Positions 30,577 to 40,232 of a stretch of DNA of 64,000 bases are shown here, one piece after another. The notes beneath the pieces were generated by a model. The model did no database searches. It was not told where the DNA came from and saw nothing but the letters and a program-made list of their open reading frames with translations. Within the stretch, counting starts at the first letter, position 1; the number at the start of each line of letters is the position of its first letter. A program made the translations under genes and the position numbers. The stretch is from Pantoea sp. Aalb (GTDB lineage Bacteria; Pseudomonadota; Gammaproteobacteria; Enterobacterales; Enterobacteriaceae). The DNA is taken from contig NZ_SZZU01000004.1 of NCBI RefSeq assembly GCF_009829985.1, forward strand, positions 1-64,000, written 5' to 3'.

Positions 30577-31554
30577 ATGCACGTCTTAATTATTAAGACT
30601 TCCTCTATGGGAGATATATTGCATACTTTACCAGCTCTTACTGATGCTATGCATGAACTTCCTGGTATTCGTTTTGATTGGGTAGTAGAAGAACATTTTG
30701 CTCAAATTCCTTATTGGCATCCTTCTGTAGATAAAGTTATACCAGTTGCAATTCGTCGATGGCGTAAAAATTGGTTTAGTAATAAGAATCGTAAGGAACG
30801 TTTATATTTTAAAAATGAACTACAGTCACGTGAATATGATGCTGTAATAGATGCACAAGGACTAATTAAAAGTGCATTTTTAATAACACGTTTATCTAGA
30901 GGTGAAAAACATGGTCAAAATAGACATAGTATTCGAGAACCTCTTGCAACTTGGTGGTATGATAAACATCATCATATTAATAAACAACAGCATGCAGTAG
31001 AACGTATACGAGAACAGTTTGCAAAAAGCTTGGATTATAAAAAACCAAAAATTGAAGGTAATTACACTATTCTTGATTATTTTATTTCATCATTATCTGA
31101 TCATGTTGAACAGTATTTGATATTTCTACATTCTACTACGCGTACTAATAAACATTGGCCAGAATCACATTGGCGCGAATTAATTGAAAAAATACAACCG
31201 ACATTTCTACAAATTAAATTACCTTGGGGTACAGAACATGAATATAAACGTGCATTAAGACTTACTCAAGGATTTAAAAATGTAGAAGTTTTACCTCGTT
31301 TAACAGTAGAACAACTTGCTAAACAATTAATCGGAGCACATGCTGTTGTATCAGTAGATACCGGTTTAAGTCACTTAACAGCAGCATTAAATCGTCCTAA
31401 CATTACTTTATATGGTCCAACTAATCCTAAAAGAATAGGTGTGTATGGTAAAAACCAAATTATACTTATTTCTCCTAGTTGTATATTAAAGGACTTAAAA
31501 GTAGATTACGTTTTATCTCATCTCAAGTCTATTATAGCTGATAACTCTTTATGA
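30577..31554 (+). CDS. waaC: ADP-heptose:LPS heptosyltransferase I
   Basis: WaaC transfers the first heptose onto Kdo2-lipid A. The 325 residues (E. coli 319) carry the N-terminal MHVLIIKTSSMGDILHTLPA and C-terminal SVDTGLSHLTAALNRPNITLYGPTNP with the GT9 Asp. AGGAG lies upstream of the ATG. The stop overlaps the next gene's start by 4 bp (ATGA), indicating coupling. Confidence 0.96.
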   Translation: MHVLIIKTSSMGDILHTLPALTDAMHELPGIRFDWVVEEHFAQIPYWHPSVDKVIPVAIRRWRKNWFSNKNRKERLYFKNELQSREYDAVIDAQGLIKSAFLITRLSRGEKHGQNRHSIREPLATWWYDKHHHINKQQHAVERIREQFAKSLDYKKPKIEGNYTILDYFISSLSDHVEQYLIFLHSTTRTNKHWPESHWRELIEKIQPTFLQIKLPWGTEHEYKRALRLTQGFKNVEVLPRLTVEQLAKQLIGAHAVVSVDTGLSHLTAALNRPNITLYGPTNPKRIGVYGKNQIILISPSCILKDLKVDYVLSHLKSIIADNSL

Positions 31555-32636
31555 ATTACGTTTTATTATACTTATTTTTACTTCCTATTCAAAAACTATT
31601 TCTTATTTTTAAAAAAACAACAGGAAGAAATTTAATTATTCAAACAGCAAAAATAGGTGATTTTATTAATATTACTCCTATGATACGTGCATTAGGTCAT
31701 TCAGATGTTCTTATTAGTAGTATTGTAGAGCCACTAGCATGCCACGATGATAATATTCATAAATATTATTTAATAGAAGATGCAAAACGTAGTGTTATTC
31801 ATATCATTATACTATTAATTAAATTAATAAATCGCTATGATAATATTTATGTTGTCCATCCTAATAGTATAAATCTTTTCTTTGCATCATTATGCAATGC
31901 ACCAAATAAACAGTTTTTAAAAACATATGCATATAAGCCATATCATAAAATTTTTTATTATAGTGCTCTAGGAATAGTAGAGCATAGAAAAAAAGATTTA
32001 ACACTTAATAGTTATCTTAAATTAATTAATCGTAATTTTTGTTATAAAGATTTTCCTAAATATGCTACTTCACCTTTATATATACCAACTTATATACCAC
32101 AGGCACTTAGAATTCCTATAAAAGAAATAAAAATTGGTATTAGTATTTCTGCTGGTAATAAATCTAAAACTATTCCTAGTTCAATCTTTTGTGATTTAAT
32201 TAATTCACTTGAAGAATTACCCTGCATATTTTTTATATTTGGTGTTGTTGAAGAACAAGTATACTTTAATGAATTAATAAAATTAATAGGAAATAAAAAA
32301 AATATAATAAACTTAATCGGACAATTTAATTTAGAAGCTGTACCATGGGCAATTTCTCAAATGCACATTTATATTTCTTCAGATTCAGGGAATGCTTATA
32401 TCGCTGATTCACAGAATATCCCAATTATAATGTTTTATGGTCCTTGTGAAATTAAAGAACAACGTCCTATTAATAATGTTCTTTTCATTGGTGCTAAAAA
32501 TATTCCAGCTTCTACTTTTGTTTTTTCTACAAAATCTAAATTTGAATATGATACAAAATTTTTATTTAATGTAGATGAAGAAAAAATATTTAAAATTAAA
32601 AAATTTATTAAAAATAATTTTTTAGTTTTAAAATAA
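31551..32636 (+). CDS. GT9-family glycosyltransferase, LPS core, specificity unknown
   Basis: A 361-residue protein with GT9 (heptosyltransferase-like) architecture. The N-terminal half begins with a hydrophobic segment and then IIQTAKIGDFINITPMIRAL. The C-terminal half has GISISAGNKSKTIP and the nucleotide-sugar region SSDSGNAYIADSQNIPIIMFYGP. It diverges from WaaF, WaaC and WaaQ, and several usual residues differ. Codon use is very AT/Lys/Asn-rich, so it evolves faster than its neighbours. It overlaps waaC by 4 bp, so expression is tied to the core operon. It could be a lineage-specific core or capping heptosyltransferase. Confidence 0.75.
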   Translation: MNYVLLYLFLLPIQKLFLIFKKTTGRNLIIQTAKIGDFINITPMIRALGHSDVLISSIVEPLACHDDNIHKYYLIEDAKRSVIHIIILLIKLINRYDNIYVVHPNSINLFFASLCNAPNKQFLKTYAYKPYHKIFYYSALGIVEHRKKDLTLNSYLKLINRNFCYKDFPKYATSPLYIPTYIPQALRIPIKEIKIGISISAGNKSKTIPSSIFCDLINSLEELPCIFFIFGVVEEQVYFNELIKLIGNKKNIINLIGQFNLEAVPWAISQMHIYISSDSGNAYIADSQNIPIIMFYGPCEIKEQRPINNVLFIGAKNIPASTFVFSTKSKFEYDTKFLFNVDEEKIFKIKKFIKNNFLVLK

Positions 32637-33140
32637 ATAAACTTATTAAGTTAATTTATTTTAGTATTGCATACTAATTGATAATTATACTACATTATAT
32701 ACTGTGTAATAATTATTTCTTTAGTCAATAGAAATATATTATTAATAATAATTAACATATTTCAGTAAATATTACTATTAATAAAAAAATTTGATAAAAA
32801 ATATATTATTTAAAATATAAAAATAAAATTATATACATAAATTACATAATGAAATATATAAAAGTTTTTATGATAATTAGACATATCTAATGATCATAAA
32901 ATTAAGAGGCATTAATCACTTTTATTCCCTTTATAAAAAACATAAATAATTTTATGTTAAAATCTAATCGCAAAATGCATGTTTGAATACAATAAAACCA
33001 TTATATATTTAAAACTATAAATTAATAAATAACTAAAAAAATTTTTACATAAATTCTATTTATTTCTAAAATATAAAATGAATCAACAATAGAAATAATT
33101 TCTTTTTAATACTATAATGTATTATCACTGACGCAAAATA
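32637..33140. other. 504-bp gap between GT9 gene and waaQ, no gene
   Basis: AT-rich and without coding frames. Other enterics place waaL or further transferases here. It ends at the JUMPstart-like element annotated next, suggesting this gap holds a second core-operon promoter. Confidence 0.5.
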
Positions 33141-33177
33141 AGCGCTATAGATGTTTCAACTCTAAGGATTTACCCTA
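33141..33177 (+). promoter_or_regulatory. JUMPstart-like (RfaH-type) element upstream of waaQ
   Basis: AGCGCT (33141-33146), CAACTCTAAGG (around 33158-33167) and a following TA-CC-TA stretch line up in order and spacing with the enterobacterial JUMPstart element (AGCGCTTTGG..., AACTCAAGGGC, GGTAGCGT). That element precedes LPS and capsule operons and contains the RfaH-recruiting ops. The ops core GGCGGTAGCG itself is not preserved. In E. coli the waaQ operon carries this element, and waaQ starts 39 bp downstream here. Inference from visual alignment. Confidence 0.35.
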
Positions 33178-33215
33178 CAATACAATCAGCTCATTGAATT
33201 TTAAGATTATTGAGT

Positions 33216-34292
33216 ATGACAAGTCAGATACCAACCAAATTTATACCAAAAAATATTTTATTAATTAAACTTCGACACCATGGTGATATACTTCTAATTA
33301 CACCTACTATTAATGCTCTTCGACAACATTATCCCCAAGCTAATATTGATGTTTTATTATATAAAGAAACACGACCAATTTTAGAATCACATCCAGCAAT
33401 TAGTCAATTGCTTATGATTGATCGTAACTGGAAGAATGAAAGCTGTTGGCAAAAAATTTGCCATGAAGCAGAATTAGTATCAACAGTACGTGCATACCAT
33501 TATGATTTAGTTATTAACCTTGCTGATCAATGGAGAAGTGCTGTTATTACTGGTTTATCTGGTGCAATGGTTCGCATTGGTTTCGCTTTTAAAAAAAGGG
33601 ACAATATGCTTTGGCGTTGGTGTCATAATCAACTTGTGACTACTGATAAGCACCACCAATTACATACTGTTGAACAAAATATGTCAGCATTAACACCTCT
33701 TGGTTTTAGCATTAAAAATGCTAAAACTTCTATGCATTTCAGTATGGCGGATAGACAAAAAGTAAAATCTATATTAGAACTACAACAAATAAAGAATTCA
33801 TTTATTGTAGTTCAACCTACTTCACGGTGGTTATTTAAATGCTGGGACGATGAAAAATTCGCACAACTCATTGATATACTTTCAAATGACGGATATACTA
33901 TTATGTTAACATCTTCATCAGAAAAAAAAGAAATGGCCATGGTTGCTAAAATTAAATCATTATGCCATAGCCAAAATATTATATCATTAGCTGGTCAATT
34001 ATCATTACCTCAACTAGCTGCGCTAATAGATTTTTCACAGTTATTTATAGGAGTTGATTCTGCTCCAATGCATATAGCTGCGGCATTAGGAACACCTTGC
34101 CTTGCATTGTTTGGTCCAACTAAACTACAGCAATGGTGGCCATGGGGGGATAATAATAAAATTATTTGGGCTGGTCATTATGCTCCATTACCATTACCTG
34201 ATTCTATTGATACCAAAACAAATCAGCGATATCTTTCTAGTATTCCTGTTGTAGATGTAGTTAATGCAGCAAGGAGCTTTTTACATGAGTAA
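33216..34292 (+). CDS. waaQ: LPS heptosyltransferase III
   Basis: WaaQ adds the branching third heptose. The 358-residue GT9 protein aligns with E. coli WaaQ: NILLIKLRHHGDILLITPTINALR, YDLVINLADQW, VVQPTSRWLFKCWDD, and IGVDSAPMHIAAALGTPCLALFGPT. I use the ATG at 33216; a TTG at 33210 is also in frame and no clear Shine-Dalgarno separates them. It overlaps the next gene by 8 bp. The phosphate-adding partners WaaP and WaaY found in E. coli are absent. Confidence 0.92.
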   Translation: MTSQIPTKFIPKNILLIKLRHHGDILLITPTINALRQHYPQANIDVLLYKETRPILESHPAISQLLMIDRNWKNESCWQKICHEAELVSTVRAYHYDLVINLADQWRSAVITGLSGAMVRIGFAFKKRDNMLWRWCHNQLVTTDKHHQLHTVEQNMSALTPLGFSIKNAKTSMHFSMADRQKVKSILELQQIKNSFIVVQPTSRWLFKCWDDEKFAQLIDILSNDGYTIMLTSSSEKKEMAMVAKIKSLCHSQNIISLAGQLSLPQLAALIDFSQLFIGVDSAPMHIAAALGTPCLALFGPTKLQQWWPWGDNNKIIWAGHYAPLPLPDSIDTKTNQRYLSSIPVVDVVNAARSFLHE

Positions 34293-35418
34293 AATACGTC
34301 TAGCAATTGTTAGACAAAGATATCGATTAGATGGCGGTGCTGAACGATTCATTTCATCTATGTTAGAAACATTAAATAATGAACAACTTGAACTAAATAT
34401 TATTACACGTAATTGGCAAAAAACTCTTGGTTCTACTTGGCATATACACATTTGTAATCCTATAAAAATCCACCGTATTTTACGTGAGCGTAGTTTTGCT
34501 AATGCTGCAAAAAAATACTGGGAAAAAGAAAAATTTGATATTGTACAAAGCCATGAACGTATTGCTGGATGTGATATTTTTCGTGCAGGTGATGGAGTAC
34601 ATAGAGCATGGTTAGAACAACGATCCCGTATTAAATCGTCTTGGCAGCAACGTTTTACCTCTATTTTAAGCCCTTATCATAACTATGTATTACAAGCTGA
34701 AGCTAATTTATTTAATGATCATGGTTTGAAGGTAGTTATTTGTAATTCAAAAATGGTTAAACAAGATATATTACGTTATTTTTCAATAGATAGTAAAAAA
34801 ATTTATGTTATATATAACACTGTTAATAACAAAAAATTTCAGCCTGCTACAGAATATGTACGTTACTCTTCACGTTTACAACTTAATTTACCAATAAATT
34901 CTACTGTAATGATTTATGTTGGTTCTGGTTTTGAAAGGAAAGGTTTAAAAGCAGCAATTGAAGCTATTGCAAATAGTAACCGTTATTTAATAATAGTAGG
35001 ACAGGATAAAAAAATATTACGTTATAAACAATTAGCAAATCAACTTAATTGTTTAAATCGTTTACGCTTTGTAGGTATACAAAAAGATGTACAACCATTT
35101 TATCACGCTGCAGATGCATTATTATTACCTACTTTATATGATCCTTGTCCAAATGTAGTTTTAGAAGCTATGTCTTGTGGGCTATCAGTAATAACTAGTA
35201 CTACATGTGGTGCTGCAGAATTTATTGATACTGCTAAGGAGGGATTTGTATGTGATGCTTTAGATATAAAAACACTAACTGATGCTATATTAGAAACACC
35301 GTCTTTATCAGAAAATTCTACGATGGGTCAAGCTGCCCTGTGTAAAGTTAAATCTTTTAATAAGGAAAATTTAGTACAAGCAATGATTTCACTTTACTAT
35401 AAAGTTTTAAATAGATAG
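34285..35418 (+). CDS. GT4-family glycosyltransferase, LPS core (WabG-like)
   Basis: The 377-residue GT4 protein has RLAIVRQRYRLDGGAERF at the N-terminus. Its C-terminal donor domain includes YVGSGFERKGL, RFVGIQKDVQPFYHAADALLLPT and PCPNVVLEAMSCG with the EX7E-type glutamates. This is closer to the RQKYRPDGGAERF-type core transferases of Serratia, Yersinia and Klebsiella (WabG-like) than to E. coli WaaG. The start at 34285 is chosen because AAGGAG lies 10 bp upstream; a frame-extending ATG at 34264 is disfavoured. Donor sugar cannot be read from the sequence. Confidence 0.82.
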   Translation: MSKIRLAIVRQRYRLDGGAERFISSMLETLNNEQLELNIITRNWQKTLGSTWHIHICNPIKIHRILRERSFANAAKKYWEKEKFDIVQSHERIAGCDIFRAGDGVHRAWLEQRSRIKSSWQQRFTSILSPYHNYVLQAEANLFNDHGLKVVICNSKMVKQDILRYFSIDSKKIYVIYNTVNNKKFQPATEYVRYSSRLQLNLPINSTVMIYVGSGFERKGLKAAIEAIANSNRYLIIVGQDKKILRYKQLANQLNCLNRLRFVGIQKDVQPFYHAADALLLPTLYDPCPNVVLEAMSCGLSVITSTTCGAAEFIDTAKEGFVCDALDIKTLTDAILETPSLSENSTMGQAALCKVKSFNKENLVQAMISLYYKVLNR

Positions 35419-35511
35419 ATAACTAGATATATAATCTTTATATCTTTATATTATTCAATAATAATTTATTCTATAATATTTTTTATAGTTTCTATTTTTA
35501 GAAATATCATT

Positions 35512-36783
35512 ATGATGTTTTTATATACATTATTACTTTATTTAATTCAGCCATTGATTTGGATATATCTATTGATACGTAGCATAAAGGAACCATCATA
35601 TCGTAAACGCTGGTTTGAACGCTATGGATACTGTATGACTAAAATAAAACCACACGGAATTTTATTGCATGCAGTGTCAGTAGGTGAAACTTTAACTGCA
35701 ATACCATTAATACGTTCATTACGTCATTATTATCCTAATCTGCCAATTACTGTCACTACTATGACACCAACAGGTTCAGAGCAAGTTACATCAATATTAG
35801 GTAAAGAAGTATATCATTCCTATTTACCCTATGATCTTCCAGGATCAATTCATCGTTTTCTTAATATAGTTCAACCTATATTAGTAATAATACTAGAAAC
35901 TGAATTATGGCCTAATATTATTTATATTCTTCATCACCATAAAATTCCACTAATAATTGCCAATACTAGATTATCTAAACGTTCAGCTCGAAAGTATAAA
36001 AAACTTGGAATTTTTATGCGTAATTTACTACAACGGATTACAATGATAGCTGCACAAAGCGTTGAAGATGGCCATCATTTCCTTAATTTAGGATTAAAAA
36101 ATACTCATTTAAAAGTCATTGGTAGTCTAAAATTTGATATAAATATAACACCTGAACTTATAAACAAAACAATGAAATTAAGATATCAATGGGCATCACA
36201 CCGTCTAGTTTGGATAGTAACTAGCACTCATGAAGGTGAAGAAGCTATTGTGTTATCCGTATATCAAAGTTTACTTCTAAAATTTCCTCATTTATTATTA
36301 GTATTGGTACCACGACATCCGCAAAGATTTAAAAAAGTTTTTAACTTAACATATAAACTTGGTTTCGAAGTTATTCTTCGTAGTAGTGGAAAAATTCCTT
36401 CTAGTACTACACAAGTAGTAATTGTAGATTCTATAGGTGAATTAATGTTATTATATGGAATTGCCGATCTTGCTTTTATTGGCGGTAGCTTAGTAAAATG
36501 TGGTGGGCATAATCCTTTAGAAGCAGCTGTATATTCCATTCCCATATTAACGGGACCATATATATGGAATTTTAAAAATATCTGTAGTAAACTATATCAG
36601 GGAAAAGGCTTAATCATAGTAAAAGATAAGAAATCCTTAGAAAAAGAAATCACTACTTTATTAGAAAATAAAAACTATAGAAATCAATATGGTTACAATG
36701 CAGCATTAATATTATATCAAAATCAAGGTACATTGCAGCGTTTACTACAGTTACTCGAACCTTATTTACCACCACGAGCTTAA
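35512..36783 (+). CDS. waaA: Kdo transferase (lipid A 3-deoxy-D-manno-octulosonic acid transferase)
   Basis: WaaA (KdtA) attaches Kdo residues to lipid IVA. The 423 residues (E. coli 425) start with a membrane anchor (about 1-20), then HAVSVGET containing the catalytic Glu, ETELWPN, and the C-terminal GT-B domain with VPRHPQRF and FIGGSLVKCGGHNPLEAA. Six bp before waaE. Essential in most enterics that make LPS; its retention with waaC/waaF is strong evidence for true LPS. Confidence 0.96.
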   Translation: MMFLYTLLLYLIQPLIWIYLLIRSIKEPSYRKRWFERYGYCMTKIKPHGILLHAVSVGETLTAIPLIRSLRHYYPNLPITVTTMTPTGSEQVTSILGKEVYHSYLPYDLPGSIHRFLNIVQPILVIILETELWPNIIYILHHHKIPLIIANTRLSKRSARKYKKLGIFMRNLLQRITMIAAQSVEDGHHFLNLGLKNTHLKVIGSLKFDINITPELINKTMKLRYQWASHRLVWIVTSTHEGEEAIVLSVYQSLLLKFPHLLLVLVPRHPQRFKKVFNLTYKLGFEVILRSSGKIPSSTTQVVIVDSIGELMLLYGIADLAFIGGSLVKCGGHNPLEAAVYSIPILTGPYIWNFKNICSKLYQGKGLIIVKDKKSLEKEITTLLENKNYRNQYGYNAALILYQNQGTLQRLLQLLEPYLPPRA

Positions 36784-36789
36784 TAATTT

Positions 36790-37572
36790 ATGCATAAAAA
36801 ACAACGACTATCTGTAGTAATAATTACCAAGAATGAGGCTAAAATTCTAAGAGAAGCACTAATTTCAGTTTGTTGGGCAGATGAAATTATAGTATTAGAT
36901 TCTGATAGTAGTGATACTACTGTTGATATAGCACGTCAGTACGGTGCTAAAGTATATCAAACTCGAACTTGGGATGGTTTTGGTAAACAACGCCAACGTG
37001 CTCAATCTTTTGCTACTGGAGATATGATATTAATGATTGATGCCGATGAACGAGTAACTCCAGAACTCAGAAGTGTAATAGAACAAATATTAGAACAAAG
37101 TCCTAATTTCAATAAAGTTTATAGTCTAGAACGTAATAATTTATTCCTTGGTCGTTTTATGCGACATAGCGGATGGTATCCAGATAGGGTAATACGTCTT
37201 TATCCATGTAGCTTTACTTATAATGATCATTTAGTACATGAATCTCTTGATATAAAAAAAGATGCACATATCATTAATCTTCCAGGATATTTACAACATC
37301 TTACTTGTCGTGATTTAATCACTTTTCAGCATAAACAACTAAATTATGCTGAAGCTTGGGCACAGTATCATTTTCAGCTAAGTAAACATTATAGTTTGCA
37401 ATCTATTTTTATACACACATTAGGTGCTTTTTTTAAAACTTTAGTATTACGCTCTTCTTTTCTTGATGGTAAACAAGGATGGATTTTAGCTATGGTTAAC
37501 GCACAATATACTTTCAATAAATATTCTGCGTTATGGGCATTATATCACTCATCTAAACAGGAATCATTGTGA
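36790..37572 (+). CDS. waaE: LPS core beta-glucosyltransferase WaaE (KdtX), GT2
   Basis: The 260-residue GT2 protein opens with LSVVIITKNEAKILREAL, has LDSDSSDTT and the metal-binding DAD of MLMIDADER type, and a conserved GWYPDRVIRLYP. It matches the waaE/kdtX gene that lies between waaA and coaD in Serratia, Klebsiella, Yersinia and Sodalis. There it adds glucose to heptose I. E. coli K-12 lacks it at this position, another sign of a non-Escherichia ancestor. It overlaps coaD by 4 bp (GTGA). Confidence 0.9.
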   Translation: MHKKQRLSVVIITKNEAKILREALISVCWADEIIVLDSDSSDTTVDIARQYGAKVYQTRTWDGFGKQRQRAQSFATGDMILMIDADERVTPELRSVIEQILEQSPNFNKVYSLERNNLFLGRFMRHSGWYPDRVIRLYPCSFTYNDHLVHESLDIKKDAHIINLPGYLQHLTCRDLITFQHKQLNYAEAWAQYHFQLSKHYSLQSIFIHTLGAFFKTLVLRSSFLDGKQGWILAMVNAQYTFNKYSALWALYHSSKQESL

Positions 37573-38063
37573 ATACAAGAGCTATTTATCCTGGTACTTT
37601 CGATCCCATAACATTAGGACATTTAGATATTATTACTCGTTCTACACAAATTTTTGATTATATTGTAATAGCTATTTCAAATAGTTATAATAAGAAACCT
37701 TTATTTAGCCTTACTGAGCGCATTGACTTAGTAAAACAAGTTACAACACATTTATCTAATATCGAGATAATCGGTTTTAAAGATCTAATGGTACAAGTTG
37801 CAAAAGAATATAATACTAAGTTTATAATACGTGGATTACGTACTATTTTTGATTTTCAATATGAACTACAATTACTACAAATGAATCGTCATTTATTTCC
37901 ATCACTTGAGAGTATATTTCTTATGCCTTCAGAGAATAATTTTTTTATATCTTCTTCATTAATAAAAGAAGTGGCAAGTGTAGCAAATTATGCTGGAAAT
38001 ATTCATGAATTCTTACCTGAAGTAGTACATAAAGCACTATTAACCAAATTAACACAAACTTAA
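37569..38063 (+). CDS. coaD: phosphopantetheine adenylyltransferase
   Basis: CoaD makes dephospho-CoA from 4'-phosphopantetheine and ATP. The 164 residues (E. coli 159) keep YPGTFDPITLGHLDII with the GH nucleotide-binding motif, FIIRGLRTIFDFQYELQL and the ISSSLIKEVA motif. It uses a GTG start overlapping the waaE stop. With coaBC at 40.2 kb, four late CoA reactions (three activities in coaBC plus coaD) except coaE are encoded nearby. Convergent with mutM, as in E. coli. Confidence 0.96.
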   Translation: MNTRAIYPGTFDPITLGHLDIITRSTQIFDYIVIAISNSYNKKPLFSLTERIDLVKQVTTHLSNIEIIGFKDLMVQVAKEYNTKFIIRGLRTIFDFQYELQLLQMNRHLFPSLESIFLMPSENNFFISSSLIKEVASVANYAGNIHEFLPEVVHKALLTKLTQT

Positions 38064-38070
38064 AAATTAT

Positions 38071-38880
38071 TTAACTTTGGCAACGAGGACACCAAAAAGT
38101 ACTACGTTGTCCTTGTTTATTTTTGCAAATTAATGTTTTACATGTATAACACATCTTTCCAGCACGAGCATATACTCGTAGTTTCTGATTGAAGCATCCT
38201 GGTTTATTATCAATATGGAAAAAATTACGTAGTGTAGTTCCACCTTGCTCAATAGCACTGCATAGTGTAGTTTTAATAGCATCTACAAGTAATATTATTG
38301 TTTTTTTATTTAAACTCATAGTTAATCGATTAGGTAATACACCTGCAATAAAAAGAGATTCGTTAACATAAATATTACCAATGCCTACTACAACTTTAGG
38401 ATCCATTAACCATTGTTTAATCAATGTACGTGTATTAAATGATTTGTTGAATAAATATTCAGCATTAAATTCATCACTTAGTGGTTCTGGACCAAGATTA
38501 GATAACACATTACTACTTGCTAAATCGTTACTCCATAACCAGGCACCAAACCGACGTGGATCGTTATATCGTAGAATTTTATTATCAGACATTATTAAAT
38601 CAATATGATCATGTTTTATAGGAGACTGTTCGAAAGATTCGAGCCGTAAACTACCAGACATACCAAAATGAATTATTATCCACCCTTTTGGTAATTCTAA
38701 TAAAAGGTATTTAGCACGACGACTTATGCTTAAAACAAGCTGTTTGTTTAAACAATGGATTTCATTCGGCACTATCCATCTTAAGCGTATGTTACGTATA
38801 AAAACACGTATAATAGTCTTACCAACTAAGTTATGTTCAAGAGAACGTCGAATAGTTTCTACTTCAGGTAATTCAGGCAT
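38071..38880 (-). CDS. mutM: formamidopyrimidine-DNA glycosylase
   Basis: MutM excises 8-oxoguanine and cuts the abasic site, preventing G:C to T:A changes. The 269 residues equal E. coli. The catalytic N-terminal PELPEVET (Pro2, Glu3 after Met removal) and RRAKYLLLEL lysine are present, as is the C-terminal zinc finger CYTC...CPRC. Apparently functional even though proofreading in polA looks lost. Seven bp from the convergent coaD stop. Confidence 0.96.
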   Translation of the reverse strand: MPELPEVETIRRSLEHNLVGKTIIRVFIRNIRLRWIVPNEIHCLNKQLVLSISRRAKYLLLELPKGWIIIHFGMSGSLRLESFEQSPIKHDHIDLIMSDNKILRYNDPRRFGAWLWSNDLASSNVLSNLGPEPLSDEFNAEYLFNKSFNTRTLIKQWLMDPKVVVGIGNIYVNESLFIAGVLPNRLTMSLNKKTIILLVDAIKTTLCSAIEQGGTTLRNFFHIDNKPGCFNQKLRVYARAGKMCYTCKTLICKNKQGQRSTFWCPRCQS

Positions 38881-38944
38881 TTTATTTCCTTTAAATGCTT
38901 GAAAAAAATACTTGGAAAGAAAAAGAAAACTTCAAATATCAAAA

Positions 38945-39118
38945 TTATTTAATTTTACCTTCTTTATAAATGACATGCTTACGTAATATAGGATCAAACT
39001 TTTTGAGTTCTAATTTTTCTAACTTATTACGTTTATTCTTAGTCGTTGTATAAAAATGACCTGTATTAGAAGAGGAAATAAGTTTTATTTTTTCTCGACT
39101 ACCCTTACTCTTGGACAT
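38945..39118 (-). CDS. rpmG: ribosomal protein L33
   Basis: On the minus strand a 57-residue frame reads MSKSKGSREKIKLISS and later GHFYTTTKNKRNK, KLELKKFDP and YKEGKIK, matching E. coli L33 (55 residues) nearly throughout. It lacks the zinc cysteines, as in E. coli. AGGTGATG precedes the ATG. Directly downstream of rpmB (22 bp), the normal rpmB-rpmG operon. Short, but unambiguous. Confidence 0.96.
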   Translation of the reverse strand: MSKSKGSREKIKLISSSNTGHFYTTTKNKRNKLEKLELKKFDPILRKHVIYKEGKIK

Positions 39119-39140
39119 ACTACATCACCTTTTATTTATA

Positions 39141-39374
39141 TTATTTTTTACCATTTGTACAAAGTTGAGTTAAAACAATTTCTATACCTTTTTTATCAAT
39201 GATACGCATACCTTTAGTAGATACACGAAGAGTAACGAAACGTTTTTCACTCTCAATCCAAAAACGGTGTGAATGTAAGTTAGGTAAAAAACGACGTTTC
39301 GTAGCATTCATTGCATGAGATCTATTGTTACCGGTTACCGGACGTTTTCCAGTGACTTGACAAAGTCTTGCCAT
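39141..39374 (-). CDS. rpmB: ribosomal protein L28
   Basis: The 77 residues (E. coli 78) begin MARLCQVTGKRPVTGNNRSHA and continue ATKRRFLPNLHSHRFW, the L28 signature, with a Lys-rich end. GGAGA lies before the ATG. Upstream (39391-39444) lies a long A/T inverted repeat. radC, next upstream in E. coli, is missing. Confidence 0.96.
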   Translation of the reverse strand: MARLCQVTGKRPVTGNNRSHAMNATKRRFLPNLHSHRFWIESEKRFVTLRVSTKGMRIIDKKGIEIVLTQLCTNGKK

Positions 39375-39390
39375 AAATAATTCTCCAAAA

Positions 39391-39444
39391 TATATTATAT
39401 TATATTATATTATATCTATAATATAATATAATATAATATAATAT
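39391..39444. repeat. palindromic ATATT pentanucleotide array
   Basis: About five tandem TATAT-type pentamers (39391-39415) face their own inverted copy (39417-39444) across a single C. The result is a ~25-bp near-perfect hairpin 17 bp upstream of the rpmB start codon. It could form a cruciform or sit in the rpmBG 5' leader. No GC core, so not a standard terminator. Confidence 0.8.
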
Positions 39445-40220
39445 TTATCAATATAACACTTTTATTTATTCATAGCAAATTTTATTAAAAATAAATTAAT
39501 ATAGATGATTTTATTTAAATCATTTATCTAAAAACAAATATAAGATATAATTAACTATAAATATTAATTTATAATACTTTTTATTATTTATCTATTATTT
39601 ATGTATTTTAAATAAAAAATATCATTTTAAATAATTTTATTTATATTTTAGATCATAGGTAATGTCTAGTATAAAAAATATTATGCATTAGTAATTAATT
39701 TGTATAAATAAATAATATGAATATTTTATATTCACGTATTACATAAATGATTAACATTAATATATTTAATTATATTCTCATAAAATATAATTATAAATAC
39801 TCATACTATTTCAATAAAAAAATAGAATAAAATTCTTAAGTAATTATTTTTGAATTCTTATTAAATAATTTAATCAATCTATTTTTATTACAAAATAAAT
39901 TAATATTAAAATTGTGATTTAATTATGATAAAATATTAATAATTTTAATTTATATAATTTTATTTTCATGTGTGTTGTTATAGTCTTTAATTTTAATAAG
40001 GAATAAAATTCCTACAGTAATCATGAATTGTTAAATAAATAATTTTTAATTTATAAAAACTTAACGTTTCCATTCTAATGAATGCATCTTTTCTTTTTTT
40101 TAAATCAAAGAAAATAATAATTAATAATTATATACGCTTTTAATAAATATTTAGTAGATAAAAGATCTATAGCTAGAATATGATAAATATTACTTATAAC
40201 ATGGATGTAATCAGATTAAA
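39445..40220. other. rpmB-coaBC gap (radC position), no gene
   Basis: About 776 bp of AT-rich DNA holding the divergent promoters. radC is not recognisable. I see no frames longer than background. Confidence 0.6.
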
Positions 40221-40232
40221 ATGAGAGAAGAG

